Source: Branchiostoma floridae
Lineage: Eukaryota; Chordata; Leptocardii; Amphioxiformes; Branchiostomatidae
NCBI RefSeq assembly: GCF_000003815.2
Contig: NC_049984.1
Coordinates: 10,171,087-10,231,086 of the forward strand
Reading direction: 5' to 3'
DNA: 60,000 nt
The position numbers and the translations under genes were made by a program. Below the pieces are notes generated by a model that was given only the letters and a program-made list of their open reading frames with translations, was not told where the DNA came from and did not search any database. How positions within the stretch are numbered: the first letter of the stretch is position 1; each line of letters starts with the position of its first letter. This document shows positions 1-14,500 of this stretch, piece after piece.

Positions 1-191
1 CCAGTGCCCGTCCCTGGTCCCCCCAGCTTACGGTCAGATCTCCCCATCCACCTGCTCCAGTGAGAAGTCAGACTATCGGACAGTCTGTACCTACGGCTGT
101 AATGACGGTTTCCAGCTCGTGGGTCCAGCAAACAGGACATGCCAGAGTAATGACCAGTGGACCGATTCTGATGTGACCAGCACCTGCAACG
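1..191 (+). CDS. Exon: sushi/CCP domain (exon start not visible)
   Basis: Reading from base 2, the frame gives 63 residues with the four-cysteine, late-tryptophan pattern of a complement control (sushi) domain: [11 protein letters not shown], then C-C-C and a terminal QW...TC. The donor is at 192 (G|GTCAGT), phase 1. The 5' limit of the exon is off the left edge. CCP domains mediate protein-protein contacts outside the cell. Confidence 0.85.
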
Positions 192-2508
192 GTCAGTCAT
201 CGAGACCATGTTACTGTTTCTTTTTGTTTTGAGCTTAGATGTGGTTGAACTTAACACATAGTTGCAGCTCAATAAATAAAAATAAAAAGTTTACAAACAT
301 CTAGAACATTCCAGAAGGTTTTGAATGTTATGAATATTCTTAGATTTCTGCTCTAATATTAACGTCAGATCTCATAATTTCGCCAGGTGCCATGGTACCA
401 CCACATGAATTTGAAGTGATTTAAAGAGATGTCACCAATGCAGCATCAGTAATCTTCAGGAATATCACACTTCAGATATTTAGGTGCTCAAGATAATCTC
501 AACATTTTTTGATGCAGGGGTATTACTGTAACTCACTTTGTCTTCTCGGTACCAAACTTTCACGGTCTGAGAAAATTTAAATTGCTCTCAGGACTAAATG
601 TTCACTGTCATGGCAGGTGCACATAGAAAAAGTCTGTGAATTATTTGTTACCAATAATGATATGTTCATGTTACAGTCTTCACCGTGAAAACCGTGAACA
701 TAACAGTACATTGAAAATATCAGGAATTACAGTATTTGATTTATGAGAACTGATGTTAAGTATGTTTACTTTAATGTTAAGCACAACGTCTGTCACTTGT
801 TATGAACCTGTATTGTCTTGACAGTTATCATTATTGTACTTAATGAATTAAAAGAACACAATTCTACCTGGAAATTATCCTCTTGAGTATTGCAAAACAT
901 CTTATATATATAACATTAACATTACTGTAACTATAACGCTAGTTCACCTTTATTCGCAGTGTAACCTATATCCGTTGTACCTAAAAACAGGATATTTAGG
1001 GATATCACGTTGATGGACGGTGGTTTCAAATGGCATTTTTTCAATATAATGCAGTTTTAGACCACCGTCTGCTGACTTGATATCCCGAAATACCCTGGTG
1101 TTAAATACAATGGATAAAAGGTTACCCTGCAAATAAAGGTGCATTACCCTGTAATGAATAAACTAGCATTACCCTGGTATATGATGTTTTCAGTCAGAAT
1201 TTATGTAACTTAGATTTTCCCTCATTTACAGATGTTGAGCCACCAACCATAGTTTGCCCCAGTGAAAGAACCCTTTATTCAGATGATGGAAACAAGAAGA
1301 CCTTCTACTGGAATAACGAGGAACCCGGGATAAGTGACAACTCTGGCTCCTACAACAGTTACACTGTGGTGCCGGCATACAGCAACCCAAACGACTTCCT
1401 TGTCGGTATCCACACCCTCACCTACAGAGTCACAGATGCTGCTGGGAATGAGGCTTCCTGTGAAAGACGGCTCATAGTAGAAGGTAAACTGTTGATGTCT
1501 CACCTTGATAAGATACATGACAGAAACCATTTGTAAATCTCAGTGAATTGTACAGTGTAATACTTAGTAAGACCAGGGTGGTGCTTTTATCATTATAAAA
1601 ATATTAATTCATTAGATACAGGCATCTAGAAATTGTTCAAGTACCCTATAAGTGAACAGTAGAAATTTCTTTTGATTACCTAGACAATAAAGAAGTTAGA
1701 CTGAGTTTTTTACTAGAAAAATTCAAGTATAGTTATCTATGCCCAAACAATGTATCTTTACGTCATATATATATTACATGTATAATGCACTTCAACTGTT
1801 GGTTGACTGAACTTCATTTTGTAACTTCCTCCACCAGCATCCCAGCCACCATCCCTGGAGTTTTGCCCTGATAACGTTACCACAACCATCACAGTCACTG
1901 CCACCACGGGTGCCTTGAACTGGACCGACCCAGTGTATCTTGATGCTGATAACAACAGTGTCAGCATTGAGTGTGATCGAACCAAGGGGGAGTCTGCCTC
2001 GCTAGGCACCCACAACATCCACTGTAATGCCCAGGGCTACACAGCAGTCAACCTGTGCTCTTTTCAAGTTGTTCTCAAAGGTATGAGATGAGATTAAGAC
2101 TATTACCTACTAAGAGAGTATGCAAGTGGCTGATGTCAGTGTGAGTTCTCAGAGGAAAAGAAATGGGTTTCATCAAGAGATTTATCAGTCTAAGTTTTGA
2201 AATGAATCAAAGAAACATGACTTACTACATTGGTTTGATTTTTTTTCCATTTAGCTCCAGAATGCAACATCCCTGCTGATCCCCTGCATGGGTCATCCTC
2301 CTGCACTGCCACTTCCACCCACCAGGAGCGCTGCACTGTCTCATGTGATGCTGGCTATGAATTTGCAGAAAGACCTGAATCACAATATCTCTGTAGCTAC
2401 TCGGGTGTCTGGACACCTGAACCCAACTGGCCAAACTGTGCAAGTATGTGTTGTGTGTTTATGTAATACATGTAAAGCAATATCTTTGTGTGCATGTTAG
2501 CTTGTGTA

Positions 2509-2561
<53 letters not shown>

Positions 2562-5500
2562 ATCACTGCCCATCTAGAAGACTTTATGGCATATACAATG
2601 TATCTTTTTTTAGAAAAAGATACTGTTGTATGGCACGAGCCAACATAGATTACTTACTTACTTATTAGGCCTGCTGCCCAACCTAGATTGGAATGTACAT
2701 TTTCCATACAACATAAAATGTTAAGTCATTCTTACATGTAAAACAGTAAGAAGCGGTCTTACTCATTTGCTCAGTTGACTGAACCTTCTTATCTTTTTCC
2801 CGGCAGCCCAAGCATATACCGGCTTTGCAACTTCAACAAACACAGTCCAGTATGACTTAGCAGCTGACAACTGCAATGACACAGTTCTGGAAGCAATCAG
2901 AAGCAGCTTCAACAGTTCGTTCTTTGCCATGGATGTGGTACAAACTGAGTGCGCAAACAACGAATGTAGCCTTCCTGAAATCAATGTGACCTGTGACACA
3001 GCACGGCGCAGGCGTGACATAGCAGAAAAGAGCAGAATGAGTGCACGGCGTCAGTTAAAACAATCTACACACAGCAGGAAGTCAGAATTTCAAGATAAAG
3101 CAGGACTGAATGAGGTTGAATCTGGACGAAACAAACGAGCAACAAACTTTGTAGTCACCATTGTGTTTATCATAAGAGTGGAGGTGGTGGTGCCTGCAGG
3201 CGGAACTGTGTCATCAAGTGACCAGAGTAACCTTATTGACATCCAGGATGAACTTTACTTTGGTATAGATGATGCTGTGACTGATGGCTCTTTTGACATC
3301 ACCATCAGTATAGCAGGAGTGATCCTTATCTGTGAAGTCCAGGATGACTCCTATGATGCAGGGGACCCTGTGCTGGACAATACTTGTGGGAGCGGTCAAA
3401 TTTCCAGACAGCCGAGCGATTTTGAAGCATACTGTGGTAAGTACATGAATTTTTGTTTAGTTTTTCAGCCCACTTTTCATTGTTGCCAGTATCTACTAGC
3501 TACATAACTATCATCTATTAGAGTTTTTTAAGAGCTTAGAAAATTCTACAGCAGAACACATAGATGTGCTGAGGAAGCGGATATTAGATAATGGTATGGA
3601 GCTGAGTTGATGAAATATCTTCCTTCTTCACTATTTCCATGTAGTAAACTGTCCTGTGGGAACTTACAAGTCAGGAGACAGCTGCGTGCTGTGCCCCCAT
3701 GGACAGTACCAGGACCAGGAGGCACAGCAGGAGTGTCTGTCATGTCCAGATGGCACAGACACCATCAGAATGGGAGCTGTGAACATCACTGAATGCAGAA
3801 GTAGGTCTTATTGCCATATCTTGTGTAGTGTAGCCCAAGAAGTTAAAAGTAACATCTGCCAAAAAGCAGTTACTCAAGCAACTGGATATGAATTTGAAAA
3901 TGGTCAGACGTTTCAACTAGCATCCACTAGTTTTTTTTGTCAGTGACAATGTAACATCACTGTTTTTAATTGCGCAAAATACAACATGCTGCAAGGGTTG
4001 ACCTCAAGGAGAAATAAAATGACCTTTTAATGTAAAAGTTTTCCACCTTAGATTCAGACTAATACTTTGCTGCATGTTCTTTAAACTTAAATTACTGGGG
4101 GAAATTTAAGTTGTGAGGGTTGTTGTAAGGAATTCCAAGTTTTGCAATGTTGATAATGTTGAATTTTTCCAAACTTTGTCAACAGAGTTTTGCTCTCCTG
4201 GAAACTACTCCAGCACAGGACTGGAGGACTGCACACCGTGTGAAGTTGGCTCATACCAACCTAATGAGAAATCCACCTCATGTGAGCAGTGTTCTAATGG
4301 GATGTCCACTGAAGCTGAGGGATCCACCAGTGAAGATGATTGCAAAGGTACACATCCTATGAATCCTAAGTTGTTCACTTCAGTCTATGACATTAAGCCC
4401 CTACAAGCACTTGTATATTTGTGTTATGGTAGATGGCTAAAGCGACCCAGTTTAGCTATATTTATGTGATCACTTTAAGGCATTACAGTGGCACCAACTA
4501 TTGCTTGTAATTTAAGATATCTAAGTTGAAATCCAACACACTAATCACATTTTCAGCACCAAGGACAGATAAAATGCTTTGAAAAAGAATTTAGATAACA
4601 AGACTTTTAAAATCAAAACTAGTGAAAAATCTAGAAGGGTGATAAAGCATAATGATTGTTCATGACCAGATACCAATGTGAATGGTCCTCCACACTTAGT
4701 GATGGTGAAAGCTTTGTGTAGTAGTCTGTGTTGATGAGATCTCAATTTGTGTTCCCAGTACACTGCAGCAGATACTGTGAGAAATCCATCTATTAAAGGC
4801 ACAAACATCAAAAGTTAAGAATTAAGATAATAAGCAGGAGATGATGTTCAGGATGACAATGAGTAAGCAAAAGTACGTACCAAGGATAAAATCAAATTCA
4901 GCACCAAGGACAGAGAAACAATGCCATTAGATGGAAATTTTGTAAGGAGGCATACAGGTAAACTATAGTAAAAGGACATAACGTTGATTAAACTGAGTAA
5001 ATGTAGCATATAACAGCAGTCAGAAAAGCATAAACTACTAAACCTGTATTTTGGTTGGTCTCACAGTTGTGTGTCCTGCTGGAAGCTTAAGTAACTCTTC
5101 TACTGGTGTGGTACCTTGTAACATCTGTCCTGAAGACACCTACCAGCCAGAGACAGGACAGACAGAATGTGTGCCATGTCCTGCTGGGTTTGAAACAGAT
5201 GCTTCTGGAGCAACCAGCGAGTCTGCCTGTAAAGGTACAACATAGGGGTGTTAGTGAAATCTTACAATGCAGTGACCATCCCTTGAATTTCATGATTAAA
5301 TTTACTTCAGTAAATTCCTATGTATTGTTGATTATTATTCTAGACTTGCCAAATGGTTTCTAGGAATCATATTATGTTTGTGTTTGTCTTAGCATCTAAC
5401 CCAAGGTTTCTTCCTTGTTTGCAGCCCACCGACTGTATGTTTTGACTATCACACTGGTCATAACATACAACCTGGACCTTGAAAGGTACAATGAGAATGT

Positions 5501-8500
5501 AAGTAGTTGATGAAGACATTTCTTGTATTCCTTCAAACACATAGTATGGATGGGTATGTCTCAGTCTTGTCAGCCTAGGGTGGGTATTACTCAGTCTAAA
5601 AGCATAGCTAAGTCATATCCAACTATCTGTTTAGAGGCATAGGATAAAATGACTGATGCAGAGTGCTGTTAGTAATGTTGTAAAGTAATGGCCCACTATA
5701 TTTTTCAACAAAATAGATCTTAACATTTTCATGTTTTGAGGGCAACATTAGTCTATTTCTTAACAATGCATTTTAGGAATCACTCCTTCAAAATCTTTTT
5801 TTACAGTTTGTAAAGATGTTTGAGGCCACTGGCCTTCCTGGAGAGATGACTATCATTGAGACTGGCACAGAGAGTACTTCTGCCAGGTAAGCCTCATTTC
5901 ATTCATGGCATATAAATCTTCTATCTTGCACATACCAATCTTATGTCTATGATTAGAACAGAGAGTTTCAACAATGTTAAGTAATGTGGCTGTTAGTGAG
6001 ATTACGCGTTGTGGCACAATTCTGTTAGGACAGATCTCAGTCCAGTAATGTTATGCGAAAGGAGAGAAAAATGCAAAGAAAGGCCAACCTGAAGCCGTAC
6101 AATCTATGGAAGCAGTATCAATTTCAAAAGTTTTGACTGCTTTGACTTTGAACTTATTATTGCAAAAAGATGCATATTTGTCACAGGCTAATTCAGAATG
6201 ATTTTGTATGACTGAAGAGAATGTTTTAACACTTCAAATTTACATTTTACAGCAGGTTGACAACATGTACTGCTGATTATGCTGTCTCGCCCAGTGAGGC
6301 TTGGCCAAGTGAGGCCACTATACGGGAAGCATTTCGTACCCAACTGGGAACAGGCAGGATGGGAGATGAGCCTGCCTCTCTTGACAGCTTCAGTTGTTCT
6401 GTAAAAGGTAAAATGGCGTTGCAGTGTAAATCATTTTAAAACATATGGGATAATAAAGCTTGTATCATAGGGACAAATACAAATGTAACTGTCTAATTAT
6501 TTGTATGGAGGATCAAAAGGAAAAAAAATCTGTGGCAATATAAGGCAATTCAAACTCCACAACTGGATCAGACATTTAACGTTACTTCTGGATGCAGAAT
6601 AATTTGAGCACATTTAACTGGGAAAAAAAGGTGAACATGTCAATGTGACTAAACCGTAAGGATCGCATGCAAATGTTTAGATAGTTCCTATGATAAGGCT
6701 TTTCCGTTAAGATGTTATCGTATTGAATCGTTCTACCAGTTTATTCGAGTAATACTGAAGAGGAGTGATGGATGATACTCAAAACAGCCATAAGTAATTA
6801 AATTTCTTTTACCCAGTTGTGTAGTTTGAATTGCCTTTAGATATTGTTCACCTGGATGTCTAACCTTCACAAACAAATCTGTGACAGTATTTGTTTCCAC
6901 TGAATTGATTTCAAAATTGCTATTTCACAGTCACAAATTCTTTGTATGTTCGTCCGCATTTCTGTAGGCTCTGCCGCCACAAGCCCAAAGCTGCCTAGGC
7001 AGACCCATGTAATAACTTGTCTCATCGTCAATAAAGTCAAAGTCAAGTCAAATATTAATGATGTTTTACCATAGACCCATGCAGCCCTGACCCCTGCAAC
7101 AACGGTACCTGCCTGTCCTCAATAAGGGACTATAAGTGCACCTGTACACCTGGTTTCACGGGAACAAACTGTGAGACTGACATTGACGAGTGCACTTCGA
7201 ACCCCTGTCAGCACAGCTCCACCTGCCAGGATGGTATTGACATGTTCACCTGTCACTGTGCACCTGGATACACAGGTGAGCAAGTGGAATGCAACTCTTC
7301 AATGGATTCTTAAGGCAATATCAGTTTGCAGAAACTGACGATTTTTATCAACACTGATATTAGATCATGTACCCCTTGCCATTACAAAATACCTGTTGCT
7401 GATCATTATAAGTACATGTATGTTTAATTTGTTAGGGGTAATTTGTGGTGGTTTTGATGTGCATACTGTTTAAGTACTTTTACAACGGTCTATTTTGTTT
7501 TACAACAGCTTTGTCTTTCTGTCTCGTCTAGGCACAAACTGTGAAACTGATATCAATGACTGCTCTCCAAGTCCTTGTGAGAATGGAGCATCATGTATAG
7601 ATGCGGTAAGTAGTCTATGCTCCTTCACAACATAACACATCACATTAATAAGAAACATGTACTTGTTATAACTTATAAACTTGTTGTGAAGTGTAGCAAA
7701 TAAATCAGAAATTAAAATTACAATATGTTAACTTTGTAAGATCAATGGTTGATCAAATTCACAGATGGTTTCTTCAATGAATTAAAGCCATTTCAATGAG
7801 TACAATTTTCATATTTTCTTGTGTTGCACAGGTGAATGCCTACAGTTGCTACTGCATGGTTGGTTACAGTGGCACCAATTGTTCTGTGAACATCGACGAC
7901 TGTGCCAGCTCTCCATGTCAATATGGCACCTGTCAGGACCTAGTGGCTGACTACAGCTGCACCTGTTCAGCTGGCTATGCAGGTGTGTAATATTAACTAT
8001 ATACTGTTACATATTTTATTCTATGCTTTTGTATGATTATAGTTATGCAGCAATGATTACCCATTGTAATTCTTTTTGCATGGAACCATCACTATATCTA
8101 ACGCTAGCTTACCCTTATTTGCGGGGTAACCTATATCCGTTGTACCTAAAAACTGGATATTTAGGGATATCACGTTGATGGACAGTGGTTTCAAATTGCA
8201 TTTTTTTTCATTATAATGCAGTTTGAGACCTCCGTCCGTCAACTTGATATCTCGAAATACCCTTTGTGTAAAAATTAAGGTTAATATAAATATAATATAA
8301 TAAAGGTTACCCTGCGAATAAAGGAGAACTAGCGTTATATGACAAAGTCAAACTGACAAGATGAAGCAACTACAGCTATATGACATGACTTTGCTGTAAC
8401 ACACTTTTGTTGACTATTAAAGTAATATTTTTATTGTTCTTACCACCATTCAGGAAAGGACTGTGAGATTGATATAGATGAGTGCCAGTCCCAGCCATGC

Positions 8501-11500
8501 CAGAATGGTGGGAACTGTACAGACCTGGTCAATGCCTACAGCTGTTCCTGCGCTGCTGGCTTTGAAGGTGAGGTGACAATATTGGAGGAAATTGACACTT
8601 AAAGTGGACTATCTCATGGAAACTTTTGCAGGATTCTTCCTTACGTTTGTTCAAACTTTCTTAGAGCCTAGTGGCACATAGGGCAGCATCTTTACTGTTG
8701 ATTAGGTAGAAGTAGAAGGTAGAAGGGTAGACTACAGGGAGGAGTTGCTAGCCTTTCCACTTAAACATGCTCGAGGCACCTCTTCGATTACAGCCCCCAC
8801 CCCATTTAAAGTCCCTTCTGAAGGACGTTGCAACTGAGCTGCCCTATCTAGGATTGAACTGGAGTCTCACAGTCCCAGTTACCAACTACAATTAGACCTA
8901 AGAGCTCAACTGTGAGGCTGCAACATGCATGATTCTTTAGCTTTGTAATCTTCAGAAAGACATACACTCACCTTCCAAGACTAAACCTGTTAATTTCCAA
9001 AGGAGACCACTGTGAAGTGGACATTGATGAGTGTGCGAGTGACCCATGTGACAATGGAGGCACCTGTGATGATGAAGAAAATGGATACAGTTGTCTGTGT
9101 GCTGTGGGCTTCATTGGAACAAACTGTGAACAAAGTAAGTACTGCCAACCCTCATATGTGTTGAGCACTTTAATTAATACTGTAAATTAAATACTGTAAA
9201 TGCATTTAAATACTGTAAATGCATTTAAGTTTGCGGAGATTTAATTTTGCGATAACGGGAAAATGGATTTTTCACAGTGGTTTTAATTTCGCGGTAGCAC
9301 CATGCACTGTAGCCTCTTACTGTTATGGAAAATTGTTCGCGGCGGTTTTAAATTCACGGTGAAGCGGCTGTCGCGAAAACCGCGAACATTAAACCACCAC
9401 GAAAGTTTCTGCATTTACAGTAGTTGGATGGAAGAGGGTGAACCAGTATAACCTTGGTAGAGTTCACAGCTAAGCAAGGGAATTAAGAACATATGCATGA
9501 ACTGTCCATCATCTTTACTTGCAGACCCATCTCCAGACTATGACTTTGACATGGATGGATCCAGCACAAGCTATGCCATAGCAGGGAATATTCCAGACTT
9601 GTCAGCATTCACCCTGTCTTTCTGGATGAAGACTTCTGACGAGATCAAGTTTGGAACTCCTGTTTCATGTGTCAGGGATACATGGGAGGATCCAAGTGAC
9701 AATCTGCTTACACTAACTGACTACGGCAGTTTTGATGTGAGTAAATGTTGAATGTGCAGTTACTGTAGTACAACGTTAGTTCACCTTTATTTGCTGTGTT
9801 ACATCCATTCCTTTTCAAACTGGGTATTGAGGGGGAATGCTAATCCAACATCAGTAATACCCTATCAGTAATGCATTATCAGGAATCGCAAACTTGAGAG
9901 ACTCAAGTGTTCTGAGAACACTGTCAAGAAAGCCACAATAACAATGCATTTGAAGTTGACGAGGTCAAAAACAATAATATCGACATGTAATAGAAAGACA
10001 GAAAGATAGATATGACAGTTTTTTTTTTTTTTTGCCAGATCAACTTTTTGACTCATGTTGTTCCCAATCCTAAAATGTAGCTCTTATTAAAAGCACTGGA
10101 CTATAGCTAACCATTTTTCTCTGTTTTACACAGTTGTATGTGAATGGAGAGGTTGCGTACACAACAGTGGCAGCAAATAATGGAGAGTGGACCCATGTGT
10201 GTGTGACCTGGCAGAGTAGTGATGGTTCCTGGCAGGTGTTTCTCAATGGCAACCTGGCAAATTCTGGAACAGGTCTAGCAATAGGTCAAGTCATCCAAGG
10301 AGGAGGCACTTTTGTTCTTGGTATGAAACTGTCACTGATCGAATCATTTTACCATTTATAACAAAAGTTTGAAAAGTGTAATGTCATGTTTTGTATTAAT
10401 TTCAATTTAGCTAGTGTGCGTGTACTTTGAGCATAATTTTCTAATGAAAAGTTAGTTATTCAGCTATACCTTTAATCACTTTTATCGAAAGTGACATTAC
10501 TCCTTATCTTCTACTCCAAACTTTCAGGACAGGAGAGCAACCCTTCTGGAAACACTACACCAGATACACGGAAGGCTTTTGACGGTCAGCTAAGTCGCCT
10601 GAACCTGTACAGCACAGTCTTGTCTGCAGCTGACATCAACGCGCAGGCACAGGGATGTTCCAACGACTTGGGCACCCTGAGGGGCTGGACGGACTTCTTG
10701 GGCCAAGTAGGCACTACTGCTGTACAGGACTCCCCATCATACTGTCAAGGTCAGAGAAAATTACTACCAGTTGGCTAACTAGGACCTTGGCTAACATCAA
10801 TGTTAGATTTTGTCACAAATCACTTCTTACATAAAGCATATCAATAATATTAAGTGCTTAAAAGTTATTAAAAATCTAGCATCCTTCGCATACTTCTAGC
10901 AGTATTGGCCAGAAATTCCCTATCCCATCATTAAAGAATCTACCAATGCTAAAAATGACAAATTAGTGCTCGCAAAAAAATTAAAGGTCACGACTTTTCA
11001 AGGAGGCTATTAAAAATTGTCATCTTAACTGACTTTAGGTATTAGTAAAATTACTTGACAATAACTTTGCCAACAAAACCTAAAATAACCTGGCAAGTAG
11101 ACCTTGATATAATTATGTGCATAATTGCTTGACTCTTTACTGCATGTTATTTAAGACTTAAGTCATCATATCAACATTTAAAGTGACCTTATGCTATTCT
11201 GTTATGGTTTCCTACAGATGTTGATGAGTGTAAAGAAGAAGACATCTGCAGCAGCTATGAGCTCTGTCTGAACACTGTCGGTGCCTACAACTGCACATGT
11301 GCCCCTGGTTATACAGGGCAAACCTGTTCTCACCTGATCAACTTCTGTGACTCTTTACCCTGTCAAAACGGTGGACAATGCCATCCATTGGTCAATGACT
11401 ACAGATGCAGTTGCACTGATGGTTGGGGAGGAAAAGACTGCTCACAGCCGGCAAGCTTCTGCGAGTTAAACCCATGTAAAAATGATGGGAAGTGCGTATC

Positions 11501-14500
11501 ATCCGCAGCTGGCTACATTTGTGAGTGTGCTAGCAATCAGTTTGATCCAGACAGGCACTGTGAAAGCAAAGACTTGTGTGCCAGCATCCAGTGTGAAAAT
11601 GGTGGTACATGTAACAGCTCAGATGGAAGCTGCACCTGTGCATCAGGGTTTGAGGGAGTTTACTGTGGATTGACGAATTATGATCCATGTCGGGAAAATC
11701 CATGCTTGAACGATGGGACCTGTGAAGTTAACGAGGATGGCTACACATGTCATTGTGCCAGTGGTGATGAAAAGTACTGTGAAGAGCCTGATGCCTGCTC
11801 AAATAATCCATGCCAAAACGATGGCGTTTGTGCTAGAAATGGGACAACATTTATTTGTGGCTGCAAGGAGGGAACAGAAGGCAATCTCTGTGAAAGGATA
11901 ATTGATTACTGTGCACCCAACCCCTGCCAGAACGATGCAACATGTGTCAGCAGAGATTTTGAGGGACCTGACTGTACCTGCCGAGATGGCTTTACAGGAC
12001 CATATTGCGAGAACAGCATTGATGTGTGTACATACAACCAGAGACAAAACCTGTGTCAAAATGGAGGCACTGCTGAGGAGAATGGCACCACATGTGTATG
12101 TCAATGTCCTGAGGATACTTCTGTGTGCGAGGATATGGGTCTGTATGGTGGGTTCACTGCAACTTGTGGCTGCTCCAAATGCTATGATGATGGTGATGAT
12201 GATGATGATGGTGGTGAAGACTTGTACTGCTCCCCAGATTCAGGACGTTGTGTTGTGAATGAAGAAGGTCAATCAGAATGCCAGTGTGACCGTGGGTACA
12301 ATGGAAAACACTGTTTAAGACAAGATGGTAAGTTGTTCTGTGTTATACATGTATGTTTATATGACTTATGTGTCATGGGTGTCAGGAGATGAAAAAGTAC
12401 AGCATATAGCATTAGTTATCGTTTTGTCCCTCAGAAGAGGAATGTATGGTGCTACTGGGGTAACAATTATCAGATGATTATGATCAAATTACAGAGCAAC
12501 AGGGTACTATTCTGATGGAAGAAATCTTAGTAGAACATATACAAGGGAATATAGTTGAGCATTTTTGAAACCATATTTGATATGTCTGATTCTGTTGTTC
12601 TATTAACGTTATGCAAAATGTGAAATGAAATTTTGTGATGAAAATAGTTTATCAATCAAGTAGGCCACAAGATTGCAAGAAAGTAGGTCAAGGTGAAAAT
12701 TATACGGAGTAAACAAACCTAGTAAAGGTTTTTCTAAGATAGAACAGTTAATTGTTTTAATCATTAACTCCTTCCAGATCAAGTGGAATTCTGCATAACT
12801 TCCATCACAATTGACGAGCGCTACAGAGACATGGAAAGTCTACCAGATGCAACCAAGGAAAACATGGGCTCATTTCTAGCAAACAAGGTATTAGTCATGT
12901 TCTTGCCCTAAAATTTAAGTGAAAGTTGTAATCAATGCATCTTCAGTCATTGCTGAATAGAATTGCCCAAGTTTACTATACACTAGTCATGTCACAAATA
13001 TCAAATCTTTATTACAGTCACGGGACACATATACATACAATTACTATGAGCCCTGGAGGATCAACGCATCTTACAAGACAATTAGGTACAGTGATTGTTT
13101 TTGTTTTTTCTCTAGCTAGACAATTGTGACTTTGCTAATTGATATGATGAGAAAGATCTTAGAGTCTGCTATTGTTTTGTGTTCAGTTATGTTCACTTGT
13201 GGCTATAAAGGCTCTTAAGATTTCTTTGCCCTAACAGAACATTGTTTGAAATCACCAAAGATCATGTCAACATCCGGCAAATTTTAGCTCATAGTGTTAC
13301 ATCTATATATTCTGAACCTTCATCAAAAACAAAACTTATTAACCATTTCACGTATATCAGGGAAACTTTTCTGCAATCTGATAATCCAATTTGAATCTTA
13401 TACAGAGAGGGAGCAGAGGGTAAAGCAGTAGTCGAGCTGGCAATGACCTTCATGGTTCCACCGAAACATACAGGAGAATACAACGTGCCAAATTTGACAA
13501 GAGTTCTCACGAGCAGAGAGGAGCTTGGTGGCTTTAATGTTGTGTCTGTAGAAATGGACCATGAGTGTGCAGATCCAGATTCACATACAGGTTTGGGGCT
13601 GATTTTTCAAAATCTCTTTCCTGTCCACTTTCCTTAACAATAATAATCACAAATAAATGGCTATATATGCATGTATCTTAGCTGATGGATGATCTATTCA
13701 TCATGGCTGTTTCAGTAGTTAATGTTACTATTATTACATTAATGATGAACATTATACTATTCTGATATTATACTACAATCAGGGTAATCAATGTATGCAT
13801 GACTTTAAACTCAGTAAGCAGTGTCAAATGTCATTGCATTATAATGTCAGAATTTAAATGTTACATATCCATTAAACTATCAGTCTTTTTAAAGATAACT
13901 TGAACTAGAAATTGCAGAAAAATTAAACATCTAAAATAAGCCATTTGCTGAAATGGAAAACTAGATGTGTCCTTTAAGGCTAATGACAGATGTTTACAGT
14001 TGCTATAGCTGCCCCTATACTATTCGCTACCATGAGATTAGAAATGTGTATTGTTGTTATTTTACAGATAAACTACATATTGTCTACATTGCTGTGGGCT
14101 GTTTGGGTGGACTTGCTGTCTTGTCCATTGTCGGTATGTTCAATTCTTCATTGTTCAATGTTTGAAGTTCTTACACCAAAGCATGGAAACAATTTCATCT
14201 TCATTCTGTCTAAGTGTCTATGAAACCAATGACACCAAAGTACAATGTTTTTGTATTTGATAGTTAATCTGATTATATATCATTATGATAGACTTATTCA
14301 TTGGATGTAGACATTTGCACTTAAATAAACCCTTCTGATGTTATTGAACATCAAACTCTCAAGGATCATACTTCCAACTCTTGATTCCTGCCAACAGGTA
14401 ATTGAATTAAATGTTGTCTATTACTTTGATGATGTCACATTGACCACAGCAGCCGATTTGGAGCACATGTCTGTTGCGAAAAATACTTTCGGGAAGCAAA

